A stretch of DNA of 32,746 bases from an uncultured Gammaproteobacteria bacterium (lineage in GTDB: Bacteria > Pseudomonadota > Gammaproteobacteria > Pseudomonadales > Azotimanducaceae), in assembly GCA_913060615.1 (NCBI GenBank), contig CAJXUL010000010.1:1-32746 (forward strand). Reading direction: 5' to 3'. Under the pieces are notes generated by a model, which worked only from the letters and a program-made list of their open reading frames with translations, was not told the DNA's origin and made no database searches. Positions 1-8,701 of this stretch are shown in pieces. A program made the translations under genes and the position numbers. The number at the start of each line of letters is the position of its first letter. Position 1 is the stretch's first letter.

Positions 1-128
1 GCGCTGTGATGTTGGTTACTTTCTTCAAGTGGACCTTGACGTAAAGCTCATAACGCGACAAATTCAAGCAAGGGGAAAGTGGCTGTCGGCATGTAAGTAT
101 TTCTATGCCGCACAAATACCTCCTCCTC

Positions 129-244
129 AAAACGAAAGAAAAGAAGAAAACGAAAGATAAGAAGAAAATAAGAAAAGAAGAAAAGAAGAAAAGAAGAAAA
201 GAAGACAAAAATAAAAGAATAAAAAAAGAAAGCAGCAAAAAAAC
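129..244 (+). repeat. A/G-rich low-complexity tract with four perfect tandem AAAAGAAG units (173-204), in the leader of the first CDS
   Basis: Read directly: aaaagaag x4 at 173-204, flanked by degenerate GAAAGAAAAGAAG-type sequence; ends about 25 nt before the GTG start at 269. Confidence 0.9.
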
Positions 245-268
245 TAATCTACAGCGGGGGGAGACATT

Positions 269-1969
269 GTGGAATACGATTTAATCATTTCGGGCGGTAG
301 CGTCATTGACGGTACTGGGGCAGAAGGCAAGCGCGCTGACATAGCAGTCAGCAACGGACGCATTGCGCGTATCGGAGACCTTAGTGGTGACAGCGCAGCG
401 CAGCGCATAGACGCCTCAGGCAAAGTTGTTACTCCTGGCTTTGTCGACCTTCACACCCACCTAGATGCCCAAGTTGGTTGGGATCCACTGATGAGTTCCA
501 GTTCTTACCACGGTGTTACCACTGCAATGATTGGTAATTGTGGGGTTACCTTCGCTCCCTGTAGTCCTAAGAATCGCCGTTATTTGGCGGAGTTGATGGA
601 GTCTGTAGAAGACATCGCCGCTGATGCAATTATGGACGGCCTCCCCTGGGACTGGACCACTTACGGCGAATATTTAGATTCCGTACAGGCCTTACGCCCT
701 GCGCTAAACGTTGTTGGTCTTGCTGGGCACTCAGCCATTCGCTACGAGGCCATGGGCGACCGCAGCATGGACGAGGGCGCTCAAGCCACAGATAAAGAAC
801 TCGATCACATCGCACAAATGGTTAAGCAATCAGTGGAAGACGGCGCAGTGGGTTTTTCTACCTCGCGCTTTCTCCTGCACACAGTTCCAGATGGACGTTG
901 CACACCAGGCACTTGGGCCGACTTGCGCGAGACAAAGGCTATTCAACAAGCAATCGTTGACGGCGGTGGTGTTGGCGCAATGTTTCAGTCTGCAAATGAT
1001 ATGCAAACTCGTTACGAAACTGAGTTGCAAATGTTTAGGGACGCCACCGATATCGGTTGTCAGGTGTTATTTTCCGGCGGTACCGGCCCCCAAGGTGATG
1101 GCGGTGTAGAGCGCTGGAATCAGTTTTTTGAGGAACAAAATGAAGGTGGCAAGCGGCTAGCTAGCCTTTGTCATACGCGCCCTAGTGGAGCATTTTTTGG
1201 ACTGGCGCAACTGTCGCCGTTCACCAAAAGCTCCAGTGCTTGGAAAGACTTAATGGCGCTGCCAACCATTGCAGACCGTGTGGATGCCATGCGGCATGAA
1301 GCAACGCGCGCCAAGCTGATCACTGAGGGTATTGCCGCTGGAGACATGCAAAAGCTTGCGCACATGCTGCACCCCTTTGGTACAAATGAGACCCCAGATC
1401 TTGATTTCAATCGCCGTGCAAGTCTTGCGCAATTGGCTGAAGAAAGCGGCAAAGACCCGGTAGAAATTTATGTCGACCGGTTGCTTGCCTCCGAAGGTAG
1501 GGAATTCTTTAATTATTGGATGTTTGGCGGCCACCTTGAAAACCAATGGAAGTACATGCAGTTACCTCACGTGGTACCCATGCTGGGAGATGCCGGTGCC
1601 CACGTCGGTTTCTTCACCGATACCGATTCGCCAACCGTATTGCTTAGCGAACTAACTCGAGAGCAGGGCGTGTATACGTTGCCCGAGGCGATCCATCGTA
1701 TTACTGGTAAGTCTGCGGAAATTATTGGTCTTAAGCAGCGCGGTGAACTCAAAGAAGGCTGGCATGCCGACATAAACGTCATTGACTATGCCAACCTCAG
1801 CACCTGCCACCCAGAATACGTTAACGACTTCCCCCATGGTGGTGGCCGCTTCATCGTTAAGGGAAAGGGCTATGCAGCCACAATCGTTGCGGGTGAGGTG
1901 ATCATTGCTAATGGCCAGCACACAGGTAAACGACCAGGGCAAGTTATCCGCGAATTCATACGCGGATAA
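269..1969 (+). CDS. N-acyl-D-amino-acid deacylase / D-aminoacylase-type amidohydrolase
   Basis: 566-aa ORF with GTG start after GGGGGGAGA; TPGFVDLHTHLDAQVGWDP metal-binding motif, GVTTAMIGNCGVTFAPC and GDAGAHVGFFTDTD typical of the D-aminoacylase group of the amidohydrolase superfamily. Confidence 0.85.
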   Translation: MEYDLIISGGSVIDGTGAEGKRADIAVSNGRIARIGDLSGDSAAQRIDASGKVVTPGFVDLHTHLDAQVGWDPLMSSSSYHGVTTAMIGNCGVTFAPCSPKNRRYLAELMESVEDIAADAIMDGLPWDWTTYGEYLDSVQALRPALNVVGLAGHSAIRYEAMGDRSMDEGAQATDKELDHIAQMVKQSVEDGAVGFSTSRFLLHTVPDGRCTPGTWADLRETKAIQQAIVDGGGVGAMFQSANDMQTRYETELQMFRDATDIGCQVLFSGGTGPQGDGGVERWNQFFEEQNEGGKRLASLCHTRPSGAFFGLAQLSPFTKSSSAWKDLMALPTIADRVDAMRHEATRAKLITEGIAAGDMQKLAHMLHPFGTNETPDLDFNRRASLAQLAEESGKDPVEIYVDRLLASEGREFFNYWMFGGHLENQWKYMQLPHVVPMLGDAGAHVGFFTDTDSPTVLLSELTREQGVYTLPEAIHRITGKSAEIIGLKQRGELKEGWHADINVIDYANLSTCHPEYVNDFPHGGGRFIVKGKGYAATIVAGEVIIANGQHTGKRPGQVIREFIRG

Positions 1970-2050
1970 AGCCACAGCCTGCTAAGTAAGCACAGTAAGA
2001 AGAATAACTCGGCTGTCAGCTGGCCCTAAATTGGTGAAGGATTAAACGGA

Positions 2051-3508
2051 ATGGAAGAACAAAGAAAGCTGCCTCTTGGCGTAAAAGCGGCCTATGGGTT
2101 TGGCTCAGTCGCTTATGGCGTTAAGAACAATGGTTTCGACTATTTCCTCTTATTGTTCTACAGCCAAGTGATCGGTCTAGATGCTCGGTTAGTGGGCATA
2201 GCCATTACCACGGCGTTGGTCTTTGATGCCATCAGCGACCCTATAATCGGCTATTGGTCAGACAACGTGCGCTCCAAATTTGGTCGGCGTCATCCGTTTA
2301 TGTACGTGTCTGCGCTGCCGGTTGCGCTGAGTTATTTTTTCCTCTGGAACCCACCTGTTGAATGGTCAGACTCGGCAATATTTTGGTATCTGCTGGTCTT
2401 AGCGGTATTCATTCGCACCTTCATCACGCTATACGAAACACCTAGCGCAGCCCTTACCCCAGAGTTGTCGGAAGAATATACAGAGCGCAGTTCGCTACTC
2501 AGTTTTCGTTACTATTTTGGCTGGACCGGTGGTAACGCCATGACTGTGATGATGTTTTTCTTCATCTTCCCTGCGCTGGCCACCGCCACTATTCCAGACG
2601 GGCGTTTCAACCGCGAAAGCTATGAAATATTGGGCATAACCGGTTCTGTGCTCATCTTCATCTCAATAATGGTTTCGTCCATTGGCACGCACAGCCAAAT
2701 TCCATTCCTGAAAAGCCCGCCACCCCAACGCAAAATGACCTTGTTGGGCATATTTAGAGAAATTTTTGAAACCTTGGCTAACCGATCCTTTATCGCATTA
2801 TTTAGCGCGGCGCTTCTAGGTGCAGTTGCAACGGGACTTGCCGCGGCGCTGGCATTTTACTTCTACACCTATTTCTGGGGCTTCACTTCTATAGAGACTG
2901 GCATCATTACTATGGGTGTGTTTCTTGCGGCGCTCATCGGAATGATTCTTGCGCCGATTGTGACGAAGCGTTTTGGCAAGAAAAAAGGTGCCATGGCTGT
3001 TGGCTTGGTGGCCTTTCTTGGCGCGCCGCTGCCAGTATTCCTACGTCTCATTGACGTACTGCCAGAAAATGGCGATCCGTTCCTATTTTGGTTTGTTTTC
3101 GGCACCGGCGTAATCGACGTAGGTCTGATTATTTGTTTCCAAATACTGTTCTCTTCCATGACTGCTGACCTTGTTGAGCAAGCAGAGCTAAAAACAGGCC
3201 GACGCTCAGAAGGCGTATTCTTTTCCAGTGTGACCTTTGTGCGTAAAACAGTTCAGGGGCTAGGGCTCTTGGCCGCATCCTTTGTCCTCGCGCTGGCAGA
3301 ATTCCCGGCGGGTGCAGCGGTGGATGAAGTGACCGATGAGTCTATTTGGCTGTTAGGGGCTTACTACGTCCCGACTATTCTTACGCTATGGCTTGGCATG
3401 ATTGCGGTAATTTCGCTGTATAAGGTGGATGAGGAATCTCACACGGAGACCTTAAAAGCTCTTCAGCTTAGACGTCAGGAAACGGCTGCTGCTGAAAACC
3501 AAGGATAG
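2051..3508 (+). CDS. MFS transporter, glycoside-pentoside-hexuronide (GPH/MFS_2) cation symporter-like
   Basis: 485 aa, about 12 hydrophobic segments; AYGFGSVAYGVKNNGFDYFLLLFYSQVIGLDA and DAISDPIIGYWSDNVRSKFGRRHPFMY motifs typical of the GPH family. Confidence 0.85.
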   Translation: MEEQRKLPLGVKAAYGFGSVAYGVKNNGFDYFLLLFYSQVIGLDARLVGIAITTALVFDAISDPIIGYWSDNVRSKFGRRHPFMYVSALPVALSYFFLWNPPVEWSDSAIFWYLLVLAVFIRTFITLYETPSAALTPELSEEYTERSSLLSFRYYFGWTGGNAMTVMMFFFIFPALATATIPDGRFNRESYEILGITGSVLIFISIMVSSIGTHSQIPFLKSPPPQRKMTLLGIFREIFETLANRSFIALFSAALLGAVATGLAAALAFYFYTYFWGFTSIETGIITMGVFLAALIGMILAPIVTKRFGKKKGAMAVGLVAFLGAPLPVFLRLIDVLPENGDPFLFWFVFGTGVIDVGLIICFQILFSSMTADLVEQAELKTGRRSEGVFFSSVTFVRKTVQGLGLLAASFVLALAEFPAGAAVDEVTDESIWLLGAYYVPTILTLWLGMIAVISLYKVDEESHTETLKALQLRRQETAAAENQG

Positions 3509-3574
3509 ATCTTGGCGGCCAGGGTACGAAGTAGCGCAGAATGTTGTGGGTAACGCAAAATAATAGAGCAGGCT

Positions 3575-4735
3575 ATGAGTAAGAATAACCAGACTGAAGA
3601 AAGCGAGATCATTGAAACGGTACTTGCCTATTGTGAAAATGGCGGCACCCATTTACAGCCGGATGTTATGAAAATACCGGTGGTTGAATATACCGATCCA
3701 GAGCGGCTAGCCAGTGAGGTGGACATTCTCTTTCGGCAATTTCCCATTGTCGTCGGTCATGTCAGCCAGTTGGCGGCTCCCGGCGATTTCTTTACCCATG
3801 ACGCTGCTGGCGTGCCCATGCTGATCACCCGCAACCGAGGCGGCGCAATTAAGGCATTTCTAAATGTTTGTCGTCATCGTGGCGCTCGTGTTGAGCAACA
3901 GGTCTGCGGTAAAGCCAACACCTTTTCCTGTCCATATCACAGTTGGACCTACGACTTAGACGGCAGGCTGCGCGGCTTGCCCAAGGATGCAAATTTCGGT
4001 GACATTGAAAAGTCAGAATTAGGCCTGGTTGAATTGCCTTCATTCGAACGCTTTGGACTGATTTGGGTAAGACCATCTACCAGCTCTACGCCAGTGGATA
4101 TTGATGCTTGGCTCGCGCCAATGGCCGATCAACTACAATCGTTAGACCTACAAAGCCACGTGGTTTTTAAGCAGTGGACTGTGCCCCGAGAAATGAATTG
4201 GCATATAGCGTTGGAAGGCTTTCAAGAGCAATACCATTTTTGTTCTGCGCACAAAAACACGGCCTGCGCCGGCTATTTGGATAACCAAGGGGTGTTCCTT
4301 AATCAATATCCTCACGTTCGTCACTCGGTGCCGCTTACTGGGATAGAAAAACTTAAAGAGCAGCCCAGTGATGAATGGTCATATCGAAAAAACTTTATGA
4401 CGCAAAATTACCTATTTCCCTGCAATTTTATTCAGGTAATGCCGGATCATGTATACATTCACACGATCATTCCAACAGGTCAGACAAGCTGCATATTTCA
4501 ATGCCAAATGCTCATTCCCCAGGCAGCTGAGACAGTAAAGGCTGAGAAATATTGGCAGGCCAATTACAACGTAGTGGAACAAGTATTCGACGAAGACTTT
4601 GTTATAGGCGAGAGTATTCAGGCAGGACTTAACACTGGGGCCAACGTACATTTTACAATTGGTCGTTTTGAAAGCGGCCTGCAAATGGCGCGGCAGTCGT
4701 TGAACGATGCATTAGCCGGACGTCTGAAAGTTTAA
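3575..4735 (+). CDS. Rieske [2Fe-2S] aromatic-ring-hydroxylating oxygenase alpha-subunit-like protein
   Basis: CRHRGARVEQQVCGKANTFSCPYHSW (C-x-H ... C-x2-H Rieske cluster) and ALEGFQEQYHFCSAH mononuclear-iron region. Confidence 0.9.
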   Translation: MSKNNQTEESEIIETVLAYCENGGTHLQPDVMKIPVVEYTDPERLASEVDILFRQFPIVVGHVSQLAAPGDFFTHDAAGVPMLITRNRGGAIKAFLNVCRHRGARVEQQVCGKANTFSCPYHSWTYDLDGRLRGLPKDANFGDIEKSELGLVELPSFERFGLIWVRPSTSSTPVDIDAWLAPMADQLQSLDLQSHVVFKQWTVPREMNWHIALEGFQEQYHFCSAHKNTACAGYLDNQGVFLNQYPHVRHSVPLTGIEKLKEQPSDEWSYRKNFMTQNYLFPCNFIQVMPDHVYIHTIIPTGQTSCIFQCQMLIPQAAETVKAEKYWQANYNVVEQVFDEDFVIGESIQAGLNTGANVHFTIGRFESGLQMARQSLNDALAGRLKV

Positions 4736-4754
4736 AGATTAAAGTTTAAAGATT
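4727..4754 (+). repeat. 14-bp perfect tandem duplication AAAGTTTAAAGATT x2 spanning the stop codon of the Rieske gene
   Basis: Read directly at 4727-4740 and 4741-4754; TAA stop is at 4733-4735. Confidence 0.9.
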
Positions 4755-4817
4755 AAGCATTGGCTTAGTGCTGGTTAGGGTGAAATTATTCGATCTCAGA
4801 TCTTGTGGGGAGGTACT

Positions 4818-5774
4818 GTGAAATACATAAGTGTAGGGGTAATACTGTTGTGCGCCTTAGTTTGGGGGGGTATCGCTAATCGTCACAGCATTGTTATTGA
4901 GCTGATGAGCAGCGGCCAGCCGCCACCACTCAATGCCGCAACTGATGAGGGCGCTGACGCGGTTTGGTTTAATGATTACTTCACAGTTCAAGCACTAGAT
5001 GAGCGTACCTTTGCCATTGGCGAGCCGCGCTATGCCCAGCAAAATTACAGCTATCTGATGGTTGGCAGTGAGCGTGCTGTGCTCTTCGATGCAGGCCCAG
5101 GCTTCCGCAATATCCGCGAGGTTGCCGAATCTCTGACGGACCTACCTATAACTTTTGTGCCCTCCCATTTTCACTACGACCATACCGGCAATGAAATCAC
5201 TTTTGATCGAGTTGCTGTGGTCGACTTGCCGTATATTCGCGCCCGCGCAGTAGATAATCAGTTAACTCTAAGTGGTCCTGAGCATTTGGGTGTGGCTGAA
5301 GGGGTTGCTGCACCCACCTTAAGTATTAATGAATGGCTTGCCCCGGGTTCCATGATGTTTCTTGGCGATCGACAACTACAAGTGCTGTATACGCCGGGTC
5401 ATACAGACGATTCTATTTCGCTACTGGATTTGACCAGCGGCTTTTTGTTCAGCGGTGATTTTATTTATCCGGGGCCGCTTTATGCCTTTTTGTCTAACAG
5501 CAATATGGGCGACTACCTTGCTGGCGCTGAAACGGTGATAAGCCAGCAGTTGTTAGTTACCGAAATTTATGGCGCCCACCGCGTAAGATCGCCGGGTGCG
5601 CCCAAGCTAGGCATAGAAGACGTACAAGATCTGCGCAAAACACTGCTAAGTATTCGCGCAGGCGCAGCCAGTGCCAATGGTGTTTACCCACGGGAATACA
5701 TAGTTAACGAACGCATGATATTGCTGGCCGAGCCTGAGTTTTTGCAAGCCTGGCAGTCCACTAATAGGGAGTGA
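4818..5774 (+). CDS. MBL-fold metallo-hydrolase, membrane-anchored or secreted
   Basis: PSHFHYDHTGNE (intact HxHxDH), YTPGHTDDSISLLD, FSGDFIYPGP; N-terminal hydrophobic segment. GTG start after GGGGAGGTACT preferred over the ORF-track start at 4803. Confidence 0.85.
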   Translation: MKYISVGVILLCALVWGGIANRHSIVIELMSSGQPPPLNAATDEGADAVWFNDYFTVQALDERTFAIGEPRYAQQNYSYLMVGSERAVLFDAGPGFRNIREVAESLTDLPITFVPSHFHYDHTGNEITFDRVAVVDLPYIRARAVDNQLTLSGPEHLGVAEGVAAPTLSINEWLAPGSMMFLGDRQLQVLYTPGHTDDSISLLDLTSGFLFSGDFIYPGPLYAFLSNSNMGDYLAGAETVISQQLLVTEIYGAHRVRSPGAPKLGIEDVQDLRKTLLSIRAGAASANGVYPREYIVNERMILLAEPEFLQAWQSTNRE

Positions 5775-5775
5775 A

Positions 5776-6954
5776 ATGAACATAGCAGTTAGCGCAACAG
5801 AACAAGAATTGATTGCGGCGGCGGAAGCCCTTCAGCCTGAGCTGGAACGTCGCAGCGGAGAAATCGATAAGTTACGACAGTTACCACAAGATTTAGCAGA
5901 CAAGCTTGCCCAGCTCGGCTTTTATCGTTTGGTGGTGCCAGAAGACCTCGGCGGTCTGGGGATTTCGCCAGAAGCCTTTTGTAAAATTTGCGAAACCCTG
6001 GCTATGGCAAACGGCTCAACGGGTTGGTGTGTCTTTATTGGCGCCACCTCGCAATATTTATTTGGCGCGCTGCCCGCAACTCAATTAGAGAAAATGTTGC
6101 AAAACCCTAATGTGATCACCAGTGGGGTGTTTGCAGATATGGGCACTGCGTTGTTTGAGGAACAAAATGGTCAGCCGGGTTATCGTATTAACGGCCACTG
6201 GCGTTGGGGTTCAGGTTGCCACAATGCACAATGGATTTCGGGCGGTGTGCACGAAGTAGATGTTGAGGGCCAACGCACAACCCAAGGGGCGCCCCTGACC
6301 CGAGTGTTTTTTAAACCTGAAGAAATTGCTATACACGATAACTGGCATGTTTCTGGTATGCGTGGCTCAGGGTCTAGTGACTATGTCGCAAACAACGTTT
6401 GGGTGTCTGCAGATAGACTTTCAGGCAATGTGGAAGACACGGCTCAAGCATCTAAACCTATATATCAGTTCCCTAAGTTTGCATTGTTAGGTATTCCCAT
6501 TGGCGCAATTTGTTTGGGTATGGCGCGAGCCAGTGTGGAGGAAGTGATTCGGGTGTCTAAGGAAAAAACGCCACAAGGCAGCCGTCGTACATTGGCGCTA
6601 CGCCCCTCCTTACATATAGATCTGGCTGAAGCAGATACGGCGCTCAACGCAGCAAGAGCGCTGTTTTATCAAAGTATTCAAGAGGGCTGGCAGGCTGCCC
6701 AATCTGCTCCCGGCAGTTTGCAAGATCGCCGCGCTATGCGCACGGCAACTGTGCATGCAGTGAATGTGTCAATTCAAGTCATTGATAAAATGTACAGCGT
6801 CATGGGCGGCACTTCCGTGTTTGAGACCTCTTGCCTGCAGCAACATTTTCGTGATGTACATGTGGCATCTCAGCATATGATGGTAGGTGAACCGATTATG
6901 GAACTCGCTGGACGGGTAATGTTAGGTTTAGATGAAGAAGCTTTTGGGCTCTAA
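5776..6954 (+). CDS. Acyl-CoA dehydrogenase family protein, group D flavin monooxygenase (HsaA/HpaB-type)-like
   Basis: 392 aa; MANGSTGWC, SGCHNAQWISGG, MYSVMGGTSVFETSCLQQHFRDVHVASQHMMV C-terminal motif of Acyl-CoA_dh_2-type proteins. Confidence 0.8.
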   Translation: MNIAVSATEQELIAAAEALQPELERRSGEIDKLRQLPQDLADKLAQLGFYRLVVPEDLGGLGISPEAFCKICETLAMANGSTGWCVFIGATSQYLFGALPATQLEKMLQNPNVITSGVFADMGTALFEEQNGQPGYRINGHWRWGSGCHNAQWISGGVHEVDVEGQRTTQGAPLTRVFFKPEEIAIHDNWHVSGMRGSGSSDYVANNVWVSADRLSGNVEDTAQASKPIYQFPKFALLGIPIGAICLGMARASVEEVIRVSKEKTPQGSRRTLALRPSLHIDLAEADTALNAARALFYQSIQEGWQAAQSAPGSLQDRRAMRTATVHAVNVSIQVIDKMYSVMGGTSVFETSCLQQHFRDVHVASQHMMVGEPIMELAGRVMLGLDEEAFGL

Positions 6955-6989
6955 TTTTTGCCTGAGTCGATAAGAAATAAGGAATACTA

Positions 6990-7919
6990 ATGGATTTAAA
7001 ATTTGGTCTTGGTACGCCCAGTAATCTTTGGTCTTTGGACTGGGAGGCGCGTAAACAAGCGGTCAGCGAAATAGCTGACTCGGGTTTTGATCATATTTTT
7101 ATGGCGGATCATGTTTCTTTCAGAAACGGCTCCGGTACCGATGGTTTTGTTGAGGTGGCGTCACTGTCCCAATTACACCCAACCATTGGTGTCATGACGA
7201 GTATTTATCTATTACCCCTCCGGCATCCTTTGCCCGTGGCTCGGCAGCTTGCCAGCATGGCGAGAATTGCTCCTGGTCGGTTGATTTTTGGTGTGGGTAT
7301 TGGCGGCGAAGATCCCCATGAGATGGAAGTGTGCGGCGTTAATCCACGGCGTCGCGGAGTGCGAGCAAATGAGTCGCTAGAGATCATAACGGGCCTGCTT
7401 AAGGGTGATTCTGTGACATTTTCTGGGCTTGAGTTTGACGTCACTGATGCAATTATTAAGCCCACGCCGAAGATACCCATACCCATCATAGTCGGTGGTC
7501 GTTCCGATGCAGCGCTTACACGAGCTGCGCGTTTCAGTGAGGGTTGGATTGGCGTATGGTGTTCTGCTCGAAGATTTTCTGAAGCAGTTGCAACTGTTGC
7601 CCGTGAGGCCGACGAGCTGGGTCGCGGTGATGTTAGCTGGTGTCATGGTTATCAGCCATGGATCGGTGTGGACAGAAACGATCCTGCGAAAGCGCATAAA
7701 GCGGTGAAGGAGGGCATGGAAGCCTTTTATCAAATTCCTTTTTCTAAGTTCGAGCGCTATACACCCTCGGGTACGCCTGCGCAGGTGGCTGCGCAACTGG
7801 CGCCCTACATAGAGTCAGGTTGTCGCTTATTCAACCTAAAAGTTTGCGCAGAACATCCTGAAGAGGAAGTGGCTTTAGGCGCTGAGGTAATAGAAGAGCT
7901 TCGACGTTTAGCGGGTTAA
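6990..7919 (+). CDS. LLM class flavin-dependent (luciferase-like) oxidoreductase
   Basis: 309 aa; LASMARIAPGRLIFGVGIGGEDPHEMEVCGVNPRRRGVRANESLEIITGLL and PIPIIVGGRSDAALTRAARFSEGWIG are typical LLM motifs. Confidence 0.88.
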   Translation: MDLKFGLGTPSNLWSLDWEARKQAVSEIADSGFDHIFMADHVSFRNGSGTDGFVEVASLSQLHPTIGVMTSIYLLPLRHPLPVARQLASMARIAPGRLIFGVGIGGEDPHEMEVCGVNPRRRGVRANESLEIITGLLKGDSVTFSGLEFDVTDAIIKPTPKIPIPIIVGGRSDAALTRAARFSEGWIGVWCSARRFSEAVATVAREADELGRGDVSWCHGYQPWIGVDRNDPAKAHKAVKEGMEAFYQIPFSKFERYTPSGTPAQVAAQLAPYIESGCRLFNLKVCAEHPEEEVALGAEVIEELRRLAG

Positions 7920-7999
7920 AAGATACAGCCGATATAATCAATGGGTTACGCAACCGCGGTGTAACCAAAATTAACAAAAAATGAGCCGCGAGCGGCGAG

Positions 8000-8046
8000 C
8001 AAGAAAAGACAAGAAAAGACAAGACAAGAAAAGGAAAGGAAAGGAT
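8000..8046 (+). repeat. A/G-rich low-complexity leader (AAGAAAAGAC / AAGGAAAGG repeats) just before the selenoprotein start
   Basis: Read directly: aagaaaagacaagaaaagacaagacaagaaaaggaaaggaaaggat immediately before ATG 8047; includes the likely ribosome-binding site. Confidence 0.8.
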
Positions 8047-8592
8047 ATGGCCAGAATAAAATTGTTAGCCGATGAGGAGTTGGATGAAACAACTCGGGCT
8101 AATGCACAAGCTATGGAAGCGAGGGGACTAGACACCTCTACCCTGCGGGGTTTGGCGAATAGCCAGGACTTCTTTAACTTATACAACCAGTTCTATTACC
8201 CAGCTCGTAAAGGTCACTCGTTGCCCGAGAGTCTTATTGAAATGGTTCGGCTTAGAATTGCCAGACACAATGACTGTTTTACCTGACTAAATGTGCGCCT
8301 CCTGCAGTCTGCAGGAGATCTGACCGAAGCAAAAATTGCTCAACTTGACCTAGATAAAAGTTTAGATGCTTTTACAGAAGACGAGCAGTTGGCGTTGGAG
8401 TACGCAGATAGGCTAGCCACTGACCATCACAACATGGACGATGATTTTTTCGCTCGAATCAAAGACCACTACAGCGACCCGCAGGTGTTGGAGCTGGGTA
8501 TGATGATTGGGCAGTTTATTGGTTTTGGCAGAGTGTTGACGGTACTCGACCTAGAGTCGAAGTTCTGCACGGTGGATGATATGGGCAGTTAA
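8047..8592 (+). CDS. AhpD-like / carboxymuconolactone decarboxylase family protein, predicted selenoprotein (Sec80 encoded by TGA 8284-8286)
   Basis: ORFs 7981..8286 and 8293..8592 share a frame (8293-7981 = 312 = 3x104) and are separated only by TGA. Readthrough gives IEMVRLRIARHNDCFT-U-LNVRLLQSAGDLTEAKIAQLD, with E-x11-C-x2-[TGA] at the spacing of the AhpD E-x11-C-x2-C active site. Perfect SECIS-like hairpin at 8299-8317. Confidence 0.87.
8299..8317 (+). promoter_or_regulatory. Predicted bacterial SECIS hairpin for UGA-Sec recoding
   Basis: CTCCTGCA-GTC-TGCAGGAG, perfect 8-bp arms (or 7-bp stem with AGUCU loop). 20 nt lie between the UGA and the apical-loop G; G and U in the apical loop resemble the E. 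coli fdhF SECIS tip. Confidence 0.85.
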
Positions 8593-8701
8593 CTGTCAGC
8601 GCTGACCCCTGCAGCCACTGTTTGCGCTCTGGCTGCTTAACTAGAAATCGCCAGTTAGACAGCCATTTTGTGATTCTAATCTTGCGCAGATTTAAATAGA
8701 C

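Noticed and set aside
711-1109. Overlapping alternative-frame ORFs inside long CDSs (e.g. 711..1109 +, 1171..1452 -, 7377..7796 -, 22682..22990 -, 26105..26386 +)
   Set aside because: Shadow ORFs within strongly supported genes; no domain motifs or independent initiation signals.
7981-8592. Interpretation of the CMD gene as a frameshifted pseudogene or two separate small genes
   Set aside because: The two halves are in the same frame with a single TGA at a catalytic Cys position, and a SECIS-like hairpin follows; frameshift or decay does not explain these together.
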